DNA of 64,000 nt from the NCBI RefSeq assembly GCF_049445855.1, contig NZ_JBMSDV010000001.1:186001-250000 (forward strand), given 5' to 3'. Numbering within the stretch: position 1 is the first letter of the stretch; each line of letters opens with the position of its first letter. The DNA is from JAGOCV01 sp049445855. Lineage in GTDB: Bacteria; Pseudomonadota; Gammaproteobacteria; Burkholderiales; Burkholderiaceae_C. Below, piece by piece: positions 9,894-16,812 of the stretch. Both the position numbers and the translations under genes were made by a program. The notes below the pieces were generated by a model, which saw only the letters and a list, made by a program, of their open reading frames with translations, was not told where the DNA came from and made no database searches.

Positions 9894-10199
9894 TCAGTCG
9901 AAATCGAACAGCTCGCCCAGGAAGCCCTCGCGCTTCTTCTTGCGGTAACCATCCTTGTAGTAACCGCTGTCCTTGTAATAGCCGCTGTCCCTCGGGGGTG
10001 GCGCATGGTGCGCCTGTGCCGGTGCAGCGACGGGCGCAGGTGCCGCGCCCTGCGCGGCCTGGGGCGTGGCCCTCTCGATGATCTTGTCGAGCTCGCCGCG
10101 GTCGAGCCAGACGCCCCTGCATTGCGGGCAGTAGTCGATTTCGATACCGCTGCGTTCGGACATGACGAGCTGGACGCCGTCGCACGTGGGACATTTCAT
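9894..10199 (-). CDS. Small zinc-ribbon protein (TFIIB-type zinc finger)
   Basis: The ATG chosen gives a 101-residue protein starting MKCPTCDGVQLVMSERSGIEIDYCPQCRGVWLDRGELDKII, a TFIIB-type/nudix-like zinc ribbon with two C-x2-C knuckles. The frame extends further upstream, but every relative I know starts at MKCP. The rest is a low-complexity Ala/Pro/Gln linker, then a tandem DSGYYK-DSGYYK repeat and a basic C terminus ending GELFDFD. The function of this small family is unknown. Confidence 0.82.
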   Translation of the reverse strand: MKCPTCDGVQLVMSERSGIEIDYCPQCRGVWLDRGELDKIIERATPQAAQGAAPAPVAAPAQAHHAPPPRDSGYYKDSGYYKDGYRKKKREGFLGELFDFD

Positions 10200-10290
10200 T
10201 GAAGGATTCCTTTCGCCTTGTGGGAGCCGGCTGCCGCCCGTCGGTTCCCCGATGACGCGAGCGACCGGTAACAAAGCCATACGTATCGCC

Positions 10291-10319
10291 TTGACACCAT
10301 CATTGCGGCGGCGGACGAT
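10291..10319 (+). promoter_or_regulatory. Candidate sigma-70 promoter for the terC-like gene
   Basis: A perfect TTGACA (-35) at 10291-10296 is followed after 17 bases by GACGAT, a weak -10 hexamer. Transcription would start around 10326, at the foot of the hairpin just before the gene. Only the -35 match is strong. Confidence 0.4.
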
Positions 10320-10328
10320 GCCGCAAGC

Positions 10329-10355
10329 CTTGCCCTTGCAGGGCAAGAGGTTTTT
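10329..10355 (+). promoter_or_regulatory. Terminator-like hairpin that contains the terC ribosome-binding site
   Basis: CTTGCCC (10329-10335) pairs perfectly with GGGCAAG (10341-10347) around a five-base loop, followed by AGG and TTTTT. The only plausible Shine-Dalgarno of the gene (AAGAGG, 10345-10350) overlaps the right arm, so the hairpin could hide it or act as an attenuator. This is read directly from the sequence; its regulatory role is inference. Confidence 0.5.
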
Positions 10356-10357
10356 CC

Positions 10358-11107
10358 ATGGAACAACTCATGGACCCGAACGTATGGATCGCCTTTGCCA
10401 TGCTCACGGCACTGGAGATCGTGCTGGGCATCGACAACATCATCTTCATCTCCATCCTGGTGGGGAGGCTTCCGCCGGAACTGCGGGACAAGGCGCGGCG
10501 CCTCGGCCTGGGTTTCGCAATGCTGTCGCGTCTGGCACTGCTCTTCACGCTGAGCTGGATCATGGGGCTCACGGCCGACCTGTTCCATCTCTTCGGCATG
10601 GGCGTCAGCGGGCGCGATCTGGTGCTCTTCTTCGGCGGACTCTTCCTGCTCTACAAGGCGTCGCACGAAATCTTCGTGCAGGTCGAGGCACGGGAGGAAG
10701 GCGGCCCGCCGCAGGCCGACAGCGCTACCGTTCGTTCCGCAGACACACGGCTCTTCTGGGCCATCATCGGCCAGATCGCCATCGTCGACATCGTGTTCTC
10801 GCTCGATTCGGTCATCACGGCGGTCGGCATGGTGGACCATCTCTGGGTGATGGCGGCCGCCGTGATCACGTCGGTCGGCGTGATGCTGATCGCCGCCAAA
10901 CCGATCGGTGAATTCGTGGACAGGCACCCGTCCGTGAAGGTCCTCGCCCTCGCGTTCCTGGTGATGGTGGGCATGGCCCTCATTGCCGAGTCGTTCGACC
11001 GGCATCTGCCCAAGGGCTACATCTACGCGGCAATGGCGTTCTCGCTGGTCGTGGAGATGCTCAACATCCGCGCACGCCGCAAACGCGACGCCAAGGTGTC
11101 CGCGTAG
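10358..11107 (+). CDS. TerC-family integral membrane protein
   Basis: The 249 residues with about seven helices fit the TerC family. Hallmark acidic motifs in the membrane are LEIVLGIDNIIFISILVGRLP (about residues 19-39) and IAIVDIVFSLDSVITAVGM (about 145-163). A cytoplasmic loop with Glu/Gly-rich sequence lies between the halves. TerC proteins have been linked to tellurite resistance, to Mn2+ export (Alx/MntP-like roles) and recently to metal loading during protein export; which applies here is unknown. A hairpin sits directly upstream of the start. Confidence 0.9.
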   Translation: MEQLMDPNVWIAFAMLTALEIVLGIDNIIFISILVGRLPPELRDKARRLGLGFAMLSRLALLFTLSWIMGLTADLFHLFGMGVSGRDLVLFFGGLFLLYKASHEIFVQVEAREEGGPPQADSATVRSADTRLFWAIIGQIAIVDIVFSLDSVITAVGMVDHLWVMAAAVITSVGVMLIAAKPIGEFVDRHPSVKVLALAFLVMVGMALIAESFDRHLPKGYIYAAMAFSLVVEMLNIRARRKRDAKVSA

Positions 11108-11149
11108 ACGGGTTGCGGGCCAGTGCCGGCATAGCGGCGACAATCGGGC

Positions 11150-11377
11150 ATGGCAAGAGCAAACGACTGGACCGGGAAGATCCTGGCCCTCCTCAAGGGC
11201 GGCAACACCGGCGCGGCGATCGCGCAGATCAAGGTCGCGCCCACGGTGAAAGACCTCAAGGCGCTGAAAGCGGCCATGATCGTGGAACGCCTGTCGGGCC
11301 GCTGGCGCGATGTGGATGAGGCGGTCGATGCCAACCTCGCGTTGCTGTCGGCACCGCGGCTTCACCGCGCACCCTGA
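11150..11377 (+). CDS. Small conserved hypothetical protein
   Basis: A 75-residue protein (MARANDWTGKILALLKGG...) that looks mostly helical: two amphipathic helices around IAQIKVAPTVKDLKALKAAMIVERL, then VDEAVDANLALL. No domain is recognised. It sits between the terC-like gene and the helicase with six bases to the helicase start, so it may share that transcript. Its GC-rich third codon positions and the tight spacing support a real gene. Confidence 0.6.
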   Translation: MARANDWTGKILALLKGGNTGAAIAQIKVAPTVKDLKALKAAMIVERLSGRWRDVDEAVDANLALLSAPRLHRAP

Positions 11378-11383
11378 GAACGC

Positions 11384-12676
11384 ATGCCCGCATCGCACGA
11401 TTTCCCCTCCCTCGGCCTGAACGCAGAATTGCTGCGCGCCGCCGCGCAACTCGCACTGGACCGGCCGACGCCGGTGCAGGCCGCCTCCATCCCGGTGATC
11501 CTGCGTGGCAGCGACCTGATCTCCACCGCGCAGACAGGTTCGGGCAAGACGGCCGCCTATGCGCTGCCGCTGATGCAGCGGCTGCTGGAAGAACGCCCTC
11601 CGCTCAGCACGATTCCCCGCACGCGGCGGGACACGCGTGCGCTCGTCCTCGTGCCCACGCGCGAACTCGCGGCGCAGGTGGGCGAGTTGCTTCACGGCAT
11701 CGCGCAGCACCTGCCTGCGCGATTGCGCTGCGAGGTGGTGTTCGGTGGCGTGTCCATCAACCCGCAGATGATGTCGCTGCGCGGGGGTGCAGACGTCGTT
11801 GTCGCAACACCGGGGCGCCTGCTCGATCTGGTCGACCACAACGCGCTGCAACTGGGCGACGTCCGGCAACTCGTGCTGGACGAAGCGGATCGCCTGCTCG
11901 ATCTCGGCTTCGCCGACGAACTTGCCCGCGTGCTGGCGTTGCTGCCCGCACGACGGCAGAATCTTTTCTTCTCCGCCACCTTTCCGGCTGCCGTTGAGGC
12001 ATTGGCCACCCGGCTGCTGGTGTCGCCGGTGCGCGTCGAGGTTCCCGACACGCCCGACACCACGCCCGGCATCGTGCAACGCGCCCTTGTGGTGGACGAG
12101 GGTCGCCGCACCGAGCTGCTGCGCCATCTCGTGCTCGAACACGGCTGGAAGCAGTCGCTGGTGTTCGTCGCCTCGCAGCACGCCGCCGAGCACGTGGCGT
12201 GGAAGCTCTACAACCGTGGCGTGCACGCGGCGCCTTTCCACGGCGGGCTGAGCCAGGGCGCGCGACGCGATCGCCTGGCCGAATTCAGGAACGGCCAGTG
12301 GGACATGCTGGTCACCACCGATCTGGCGGCGCGCGGCATCGACATTGCCGGCCTGCCCGTGGTGGTGAACTACGACCTGCCGCGCTCGACCGTGGACTAC
12401 ACCCACCGCATCGGCCGTACGGGCCGTGCGGGAGAAAGCGGACTCGCCGTGAGCCTGGTGACACCGGCGACCGAGGCACATTTCCGCCTGATCGAGAAGC
12501 GCCAGGGTCGCCCTGTGGCGCGCGAAACGGTCGCCGGTTTCGAGCCCGATGCGCAAGCCGTTGCGACGGCAGCCGCTGCACAGGCCGCAGCCGGCACGGG
12601 CGGCATCAAGGGCAAACGGCCGAGCAGAAAAGACAAGGCGCGCGCCGAAGCCGCGCGCCAGGCGAACAAGCCGTAG
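11384..12676 (+). CDS. DEAD-box ATP-dependent RNA helicase, RhlE-like
   Basis: Superfamily 2 RNA helicase of 430 residues. A phenylalanine/Q-motif region (PTPVQAASIPVIL) precedes motif I AQTGSGKT at residues 49-56; then PTREL (Ia), DEADRLLDLGF (II), SATFP (III), DLAARGID and HRIGRTGRAG (V and VI). The C terminus is a short basic tail (GIKGKRPSRKDKARAEAARQ) as in RhlE proteins, which act in ribosome assembly and RNA decay. The exact paralogue cannot be fixed by eye. Confidence 0.9.
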   Translation: MPASHDFPSLGLNAELLRAAAQLALDRPTPVQAASIPVILRGSDLISTAQTGSGKTAAYALPLMQRLLEERPPLSTIPRTRRDTRALVLVPTRELAAQVGELLHGIAQHLPARLRCEVVFGGVSINPQMMSLRGGADVVVATPGRLLDLVDHNALQLGDVRQLVLDEADRLLDLGFADELARVLALLPARRQNLFFSATFPAAVEALATRLLVSPVRVEVPDTPDTTPGIVQRALVVDEGRRTELLRHLVLEHGWKQSLVFVASQHAAEHVAWKLYNRGVHAAPFHGGLSQGARRDRLAEFRNGQWDMLVTTDLAARGIDIAGLPVVVNYDLPRSTVDYTHRIGRTGRAGESGLAVSLVTPATEAHFRLIEKRQGRPVARETVAGFEPDAQAVATAAAAQAAAGTGGIKGKRPSRKDKARAEAARQANKP

Positions 12677-12697
12677 ACCTTGCGGCGCGCGGGAGCT

Positions 12698-13033
12698 TCA
12701 GTCCTCGGCGTCGCCTTCGAGCTCGTTCCGCAACACGTCCTGCCCGACGCCACGTGGTCCCCGCTTTGCAGCACGGGCCACGATTTCCACGAAGAACTGC
12801 GCATCGCCAGCTTTGGCTGCCGCATCGACAAGTCCGATGACCGTGGCGAAGTGCACCGGCGCCGCGTCGGCTTCGGTGGGGCCGAAGCGGCAGTCGAAGT
12901 CCCAGTAGTCCATGTCTTCAGGCAATTCGCGCCGGCGCTCGCGGCGGACGTATTTGCGGATGTCGTGCTTGGTCGCTTCGAGCAGGCGCTCCGGATGTTT
13001 GCCCGGGGCGGCAAGGGGAAATGTTTTGCGCAT
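12698..13033 (-). CDS. DUF6172 family protein
   Basis: The 111-residue protein starts MRKTFPLAAPGKHPERLLEA, followed by KHDIRKYVRRERRRELP and DYWDFDCRFG. This pattern matches a small conserved family of proteobacteria now called DUF6172, of unknown function. A frame extension of up to 24 codons exists, but the conserved N terminus sets the start. The protein is strongly basic in the middle and acidic at the end (ELEGDAED). It converges on the helicase gene and is divergent from the sensor kinase, across an A+T-rich gap. Confidence 0.8.
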   Translation of the reverse strand: MRKTFPLAAPGKHPERLLEATKHDIRKYVRRERRRELPEDMDYWDFDCRFGPTEADAAPVHFATVIGLVDAAAKAGDAQFFVEIVARAAKRGPRGVGQDVLRNELEGDAED

Positions 13034-13208
13034 GGCGACCATGGTAGCCGCAGCCCCCAGGCATGAGGCGCGGCCCCGTACGTGCAACACCGCATCACTT
13101 CGCAAACACGCCCAACAAATTCACACTTTTTCGGATTATTTTAATGATAAAAATGATTTAAACGATATAGGCGATATAGTTGGGGTACTTCAACGCCACC
13201 CAAGTTCT

Positions 13209-14966
13209 ATGCCGCAAAGCCCTTTTCTCTCGTCGTCCACTTTCCGACATGGACCTTTCGCTCCCAAATCCGGCATCGTCTGGCAGGTCGCGGCACGCAT
13301 GGGTATCCAACGCCTGGCCTGGGGGATCTACGGGTTCTGCCTTCTGGTGATCTGGACCACTTTTGCCTCCACCATGGCCGCTAGTTCACGCAGCGACCAG
13401 GACCTGCGGGTATCGCGTGCGCACCTCAACGCAAAGGGCTTCGCAGAGTACGTCGGCCTCAACATGTTTGCTGTCGACGGGATGCTTGCAGGCCTGGGGC
13501 AGGAGTTTCTGTCCGGAAAAGGCCTGCCCGCACAGACTGAAATCGACCGTCGCACCGCGGGCCTCGGTTTGACCCTTCTTCAAGTGGCTGTCGCCGATGC
13601 CACTGGCCGCATCGTAGGAAGCACGCTTCCACTGACGGGCCCCGTCAGCATCGCCGATCGCAAGCATTTCCTGGATGTGAAAGCCGATCCGCGCGATCGG
13701 CTTTACATCGGCCAGCCGGTGATCGGCCGGGTGTCCAAGCGCATGTCCCTCCAGCTCGTTCGCCCCTTGCACGACGCGGCCGGGAGATTCCAGGGGGTCA
13801 TCGTAGGCAGTATCGATCCCACGGCATTGCAGACCTATTTCCGCAACTACGACGGCCTGGCCAACGGCGGCGCGGTGTCGCTTGTGGGAACCGACGGCAT
13901 CGTGCGCCTGCGCATGCAGGGGGACGCCATCACCTGGGGGCAGGACATCCAGGGTACTGCGCACTGGTCGGCCGTACGCGACACGGCACGAGGCGGCTTC
14001 ACGGGCAAGAGCCCTGTCGATGGACAGATCCGGGACTACGCCTTCACGCGCGTCGGAGACTATCCGCTCTCGGTCATCGCGGGCTACGGCAAGCCGGGGT
14101 TCATCGACCTGGGGGATCCGGTGACGTCGTTGTCACTCGGTTTGGCGACCGCCTTTTCTCTGGTGCTCGGCGCTCTCGCCTACCTGATCAGCCAACTGGC
14201 TTCCGCACAGTCGGTGCTGATCCGCCGGTTGCGCGAAAGCCGCGAGAAAGCGCTGGAGGCGAACCGCATGAAGTCGAACTTCCTCGCCGCAGTCTCACAT
14301 GAGCTGCGCACACCGCTCAACTCCATCCTGGGCTTCTCCGAACTCATCCGTGATCTGGCCCCGGATACCACGCTGCGCAAGTATGGTGACCTCGTGCATC
14401 GCAGCGGAAAGCACCTGCTCGCGCTGGTCGGGACAGTTCTCGATCTGGCCAAGATCGAAGCCGGTCGCATGGAGCTCACGCCCGAGCGCATCGACATGCG
14501 CGAATTGCTGGAAGCCATCGTGGAGGTGCACAAGGTCAGCGCCGACAAGAAGCAGCTCACCCTCTCGCTGAGCCTGCCTGCGGATGAAGAGCTCGTTTTC
14601 ATGCTCGACCGCACCAAGTACGTTCAGGTTCTCAACAACGTGCTGCACAACGCAATCAAATTCACACAACAAGGGGCAATCTTCGTCGCGGGCGAACTGA
14701 CGGACGACCGCTTCGTCGTGTCCGTCATCGACACGGGCTGCGGCATCGCTGCGGAGATGCAGGCCAAGGTGTTTGAACGTTTCAACACCATCGGAAGCCG
14801 CCACGAACAGCAACTTGACCATGGCACGGGTCTGGGTCTGGCCCTTTCCCGTGAATTGATGGAACTCATGGGCGGACAGATCGACCTCCATTCGGATGTC
14901 GGCGTCGGGACCCATGTACGCATTTCCCTGCCCATCCCCCGAAAGGAACCTTCCAATGAAATTTGA
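13209..14966 (+). CDS. Membrane sensor histidine kinase with extracytoplasmic sensor domain
   Basis: I take the ATG that begins MPQSPFLSSS (585 residues); an internal ATG 30 codons later (MGIQRLAWG) would still keep TM1, and neither has a good ribosome site. TM1 lies at about 36-58. A periplasmic PDC/dCache-like domain (about 60-290) contains ADRKHFLDVK and RPLHDAAGRFQGVIVGSIDP. TM2 (SLGLATAFSLVLGALAYLI) precedes a HisKA domain with H364 (AVSHELRTPLNSILGFSEL), an N box (NNVLHNAIKFT), G1 (DTGCGI) and G2 (GTGLGLAL). The next gene, a stand-alone receiver, overlaps its 3' end and is the likely partner. The stimulus is unknown. Confidence 0.86.
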   Translation: MPQSPFLSSSTFRHGPFAPKSGIVWQVAARMGIQRLAWGIYGFCLLVIWTTFASTMAASSRSDQDLRVSRAHLNAKGFAEYVGLNMFAVDGMLAGLGQEFLSGKGLPAQTEIDRRTAGLGLTLLQVAVADATGRIVGSTLPLTGPVSIADRKHFLDVKADPRDRLYIGQPVIGRVSKRMSLQLVRPLHDAAGRFQGVIVGSIDPTALQTYFRNYDGLANGGAVSLVGTDGIVRLRMQGDAITWGQDIQGTAHWSAVRDTARGGFTGKSPVDGQIRDYAFTRVGDYPLSVIAGYGKPGFIDLGDPVTSLSLGLATAFSLVLGALAYLISQLASAQSVLIRRLRESREKALEANRMKSNFLAAVSHELRTPLNSILGFSELIRDLAPDTTLRKYGDLVHRSGKHLLALVGTVLDLAKIEAGRMELTPERIDMRELLEAIVEVHKVSADKKQLTLSLSLPADEELVFMLDRTKYVQVLNNVLHNAIKFTQQGAIFVAGELTDDRFVVSVIDTGCGIAAEMQAKVFERFNTIGSRHEQQLDHGTGLGLALSRELMELMGGQIDLHSDVGVGTHVRISLPIPRKEPSNEI

Positions 14967-15393
14967 CGAAATGGCCACCCAGCCGCCGCCTGCACCGCCG
15001 ACACCAGGTCTGGCGCTCGTGATCGATGACGTGGAAGTCAATCGCATTCTCGCGCGAACACACCTGGAGATGCTCGGCTGGCGTGTCGAGGAGGCCGAGG
15101 ACGCGATGCGCGCTCTCAGGCTCATGCACGACTTCACACCCGAGCTGATGATCATCGACGTGCGCATGCCCGGCCTCTCGGGCGACGTGCTGGCCAGGCG
15201 CGTGCGCACCATGTTGGGCCCGGCAATCCAGATGGTCGGCTACACGGCGCACTGCATGCAGGACGAGATCAACCAGCTGCTGAACTGCGGCTTCGACCGC
15301 ATCCTGATCAAGCCCGTTTCCTTTGCACAGATGGCCGACGCAGCAGGCTCACCGGCTGGTGCGCGACTTCACTCAACCCCGGTCTTTTCGTGA
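14956..15393 (+). CDS. Stand-alone response regulator receiver protein
   Basis: The start at MKFDEMATQP has an AAAGGAA ribosome site and overlaps the kinase gene by 11 bases. The 145 residues contain a proline-rich lead (about 10-17), then a receiver domain with D24-D25, phospho-acceptor D68 (MIIDVRMPG) and conserved lysine in ILIKPVS. There is no output domain, so it acts as a CheY-like phospho-acceptor or phosphate sink for the upstream kinase. The last ~20 residues after the receiver are short and unstructured. Confidence 0.85.
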   Translation: MKFDEMATQPPPAPPTPGLALVIDDVEVNRILARTHLEMLGWRVEEAEDAMRALRLMHDFTPELMIIDVRMPGLSGDVLARRVRTMLGPAIQMVGYTAHCMQDEINQLLNCGFDRILIKPVSFAQMADAAGSPAGARLHSTPVFS

Positions 15394-15475
15394 ACTAGTA
15401 CACGCGACAAATACAAAATAAACGTTAAAATCATTTAGATCAACAAATTCAATACGCCTCACTGAAGGAGCACTC

Positions 15476-15838
15476 ATGAAGATCCTGATTGCCGATGACA
15501 GCCGGGCCATGCGCCAGCTGATTGCCCACATGTTGCGCGAAGCCGGGTTCCGCGGTCACCAGATCGTCGAAGCGGCTGATGGGTCGCAGGCGCTTGCCGT
15601 TGCCGCGACGGAGAAGCCGGACGTGATCCTTTCGGACTGGAACATGCCCGCCCTCACCGGTATTGAAGTACTCAGCCGCCTGCGCAGCGAGGGCGCAAAG
15701 ACGCCATTCGGCTTCGTCACCACGGAGGTCAGCCAGGAGATGCGCACCCGAGCACAGTCGGAAGGCGCGGCCTTCCTGATCGGCAAGCCGTTCACGCCCG
15801 ATGACTTCCGCGACGCGCTGGAAGCCATCCTCGACTGA
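15476..15838 (+). CDS. CheY-like response regulator, first gene of the chemotaxis operon
   Basis: The 120-residue single-domain receiver has D7-D8, D54 (ILSDWNMPALTG), the T82/T83 switch position (FVTTE) and K104 (IGKPF). WNMP after the phospho-acceptor is typical of CheY-type regulators. An AAGGAG site precedes the ATG, and an A+T-rich stretch of about 80 bases upstream probably carries the operon promoter, though I find no convincing hexamers. Fifteen bases separate it from the next gene. A second CheY lies between the MCP gene and cheA. Confidence 0.88.
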   Translation: MKILIADDSRAMRQLIAHMLREAGFRGHQIVEAADGSQALAVAATEKPDVILSDWNMPALTGIEVLSRLRSEGAKTPFGFVTTEVSQEMRTRAQSEGAAFLIGKPFTPDDFRDALEAILD

Positions 15839-15853
15839 CAGGACTGAAAAGCC

Positions 15854-16306
15854 ATGAGCACCCATATCGCCAAGGCCGACGCCATCAGCCGTCACATTTC
15901 GCTGCTGCTGCGCCGCAAAGTCTTTGTGCAACCCGCCGCTGCACCCGCAAAAGGCAAGCTGGTGATCTTCGGTCGCTATGAGGACGGCACGGGAAAAGCG
16001 TTGGGCACCGTTGGCGCCGACATGGCGCTCGCCGCCTACGCCGGCGCAGCGCTATCGCTGGTCCCTGCGGATGTCGCGCGCGACTGCATTCGCGTACGCC
16101 GGCTCGAACCTGCCCTGCAGGAGAACTTCGGGGAAATCCTCAACGTGCTGTGCTGCGGCTTCGATGCCGAAGGTGGGAGGGTCAAGCTCGCCAGCATGGT
16201 CTTCCCACCGGATGCCGCCACTGATGATTTCACGGGCGGACTGCATCTGTCCCTCGATATCGACGGCTATGGTGAAGGCCTGCTGTCGCTCAGGAGTGCG
16301 GCATGA
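15854..16306 (+). CDS. Hypothetical chemotaxis-linked protein with a CheC/CheX-like signature
   Basis: The 150-residue protein has no obvious domain by simple reading, but residues 90-119 read ENFGEILNVL...FPP: an E94-x-x-N97 pair followed 21-22 residues later by P118-P119. The CheC/CheX/FliY family of CheY-P phosphatases uses a helix with E-x-x-N followed by a proline about 23 residues on. This makes a divergent CheX-like phosphatase plausible. Its place between a CheY-like receiver and a CheZ-like candidate, with a 4-base overlap to the latter, supports a chemotaxis role. The family call is inference. Confidence 0.45.
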   Translation: MSTHIAKADAISRHISLLLRRKVFVQPAAAPAKGKLVIFGRYEDGTGKALGTVGADMALAAYAGAALSLVPADVARDCIRVRRLEPALQENFGEILNVLCCGFDAEGGRVKLASMVFPPDAATDDFTGGLHLSLDIDGYGEGLLSLRSAA

Positions 16307-16797
16307 GCCATGCACCGGCGCCCGCTCAAACGCCGCCCTGGGCAGTGGAAGCGCACGGACTGCTGTCCGAGTGCGGCAGCGAAGGCCTCAATCAGCTTTA
16401 TGGCGCGCTCGAAGAGATCGCGCATGCGCGCGGCTTGCTCGGCGGCTCACTGACCCAGTTGCGTGACGACATGAAGGAACTCATGGCCGACGGTTCGCCC
16501 GAGTTGCAGGCACGTCTGGCCGAAGCCTTCGTCGCGCTGCAGGCCGAAGATGCCGTGGCCCAGATGCTGGACCACGTGCATCACCGCGCTGCCGCGCTCG
16601 GCCAGGGTCTTGCGCGACTCAACGGGCATGCCAACCAGCTCTTCGCCGCACGGACCTTCGGTGGCGTCGAGCCCGAACAGTGGCCCCGCCTTCGCGAGGA
16701 CTTGCAGGCTTGCGCCCAGGAATTACGAGATCTCGAGCGCATGCGTGCACCGGTGGGCCGGCATGCGTCTTCCCCCGGTCCCATCGATCTGTTCTGA
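16303..16797 (+). CDS. Hypothetical chemotaxis-linked protein with a CheZ-like D-x-x-x-Q motif
   Basis: The 164 residues look mainly helical (about 12-115, rich in Ala, Leu, Glu), ending in a short Pro-rich tail IDLF. Residues 77-90 read VALQAEDAVAQMLD, which contains D83-A-V-A-Q87. E. coli CheZ uses exactly a D-x-x-x-Q pair (D143, Q147) in a helix to dephosphorylate CheY-P, in a context LQFQDLTGQ-like. A remote CheZ role is therefore plausible, though the protein is shorter than classical CheZ. The tail could bind CheY as the CheZ C terminus does; that is inference. It overlaps the upstream gene by 4 bases. Confidence 0.45.
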   Translation: MSHAPAPAQTPPWAVEAHGLLSECGSEGLNQLYGALEEIAHARGLLGGSLTQLRDDMKELMADGSPELQARLAEAFVALQAEDAVAQMLDHVHHRAAALGQGLARLNGHANQLFAARTFGGVEPEQWPRLREDLQACAQELRDLERMRAPVGRHASSPGPIDLF

Positions 16798-16812
16798 ACC
16801 AAGGAAACCAAC

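Noticed and set aside
10200..10357. yybP-ykoY (manganese) riboswitch before the terC-like gene
   Set aside because: I looked for the conserved GGGGAGUA-type and downstream core segments and could not find them; only the terminal hairpin is clear.
10196..12556. Minus-strand open frame of 786 codons opposite terC and the helicase
   Set aside because: It crosses two clear genes on the other strand and has only shadow composition.
13148..13177. FliA (sigma-28) promoter TAAA...GGCGATAT before the sensor kinase
   Set aside because: The spacing between the two elements is 18 bases instead of about 15, and the -10 match is partial.
12912..13208. Upstream extension of the sensor kinase frame by 99 codons
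   Set aside because: It runs antisense through the DUF6172 gene and across the A+T-rich control region; the first plausible start is at 13209.
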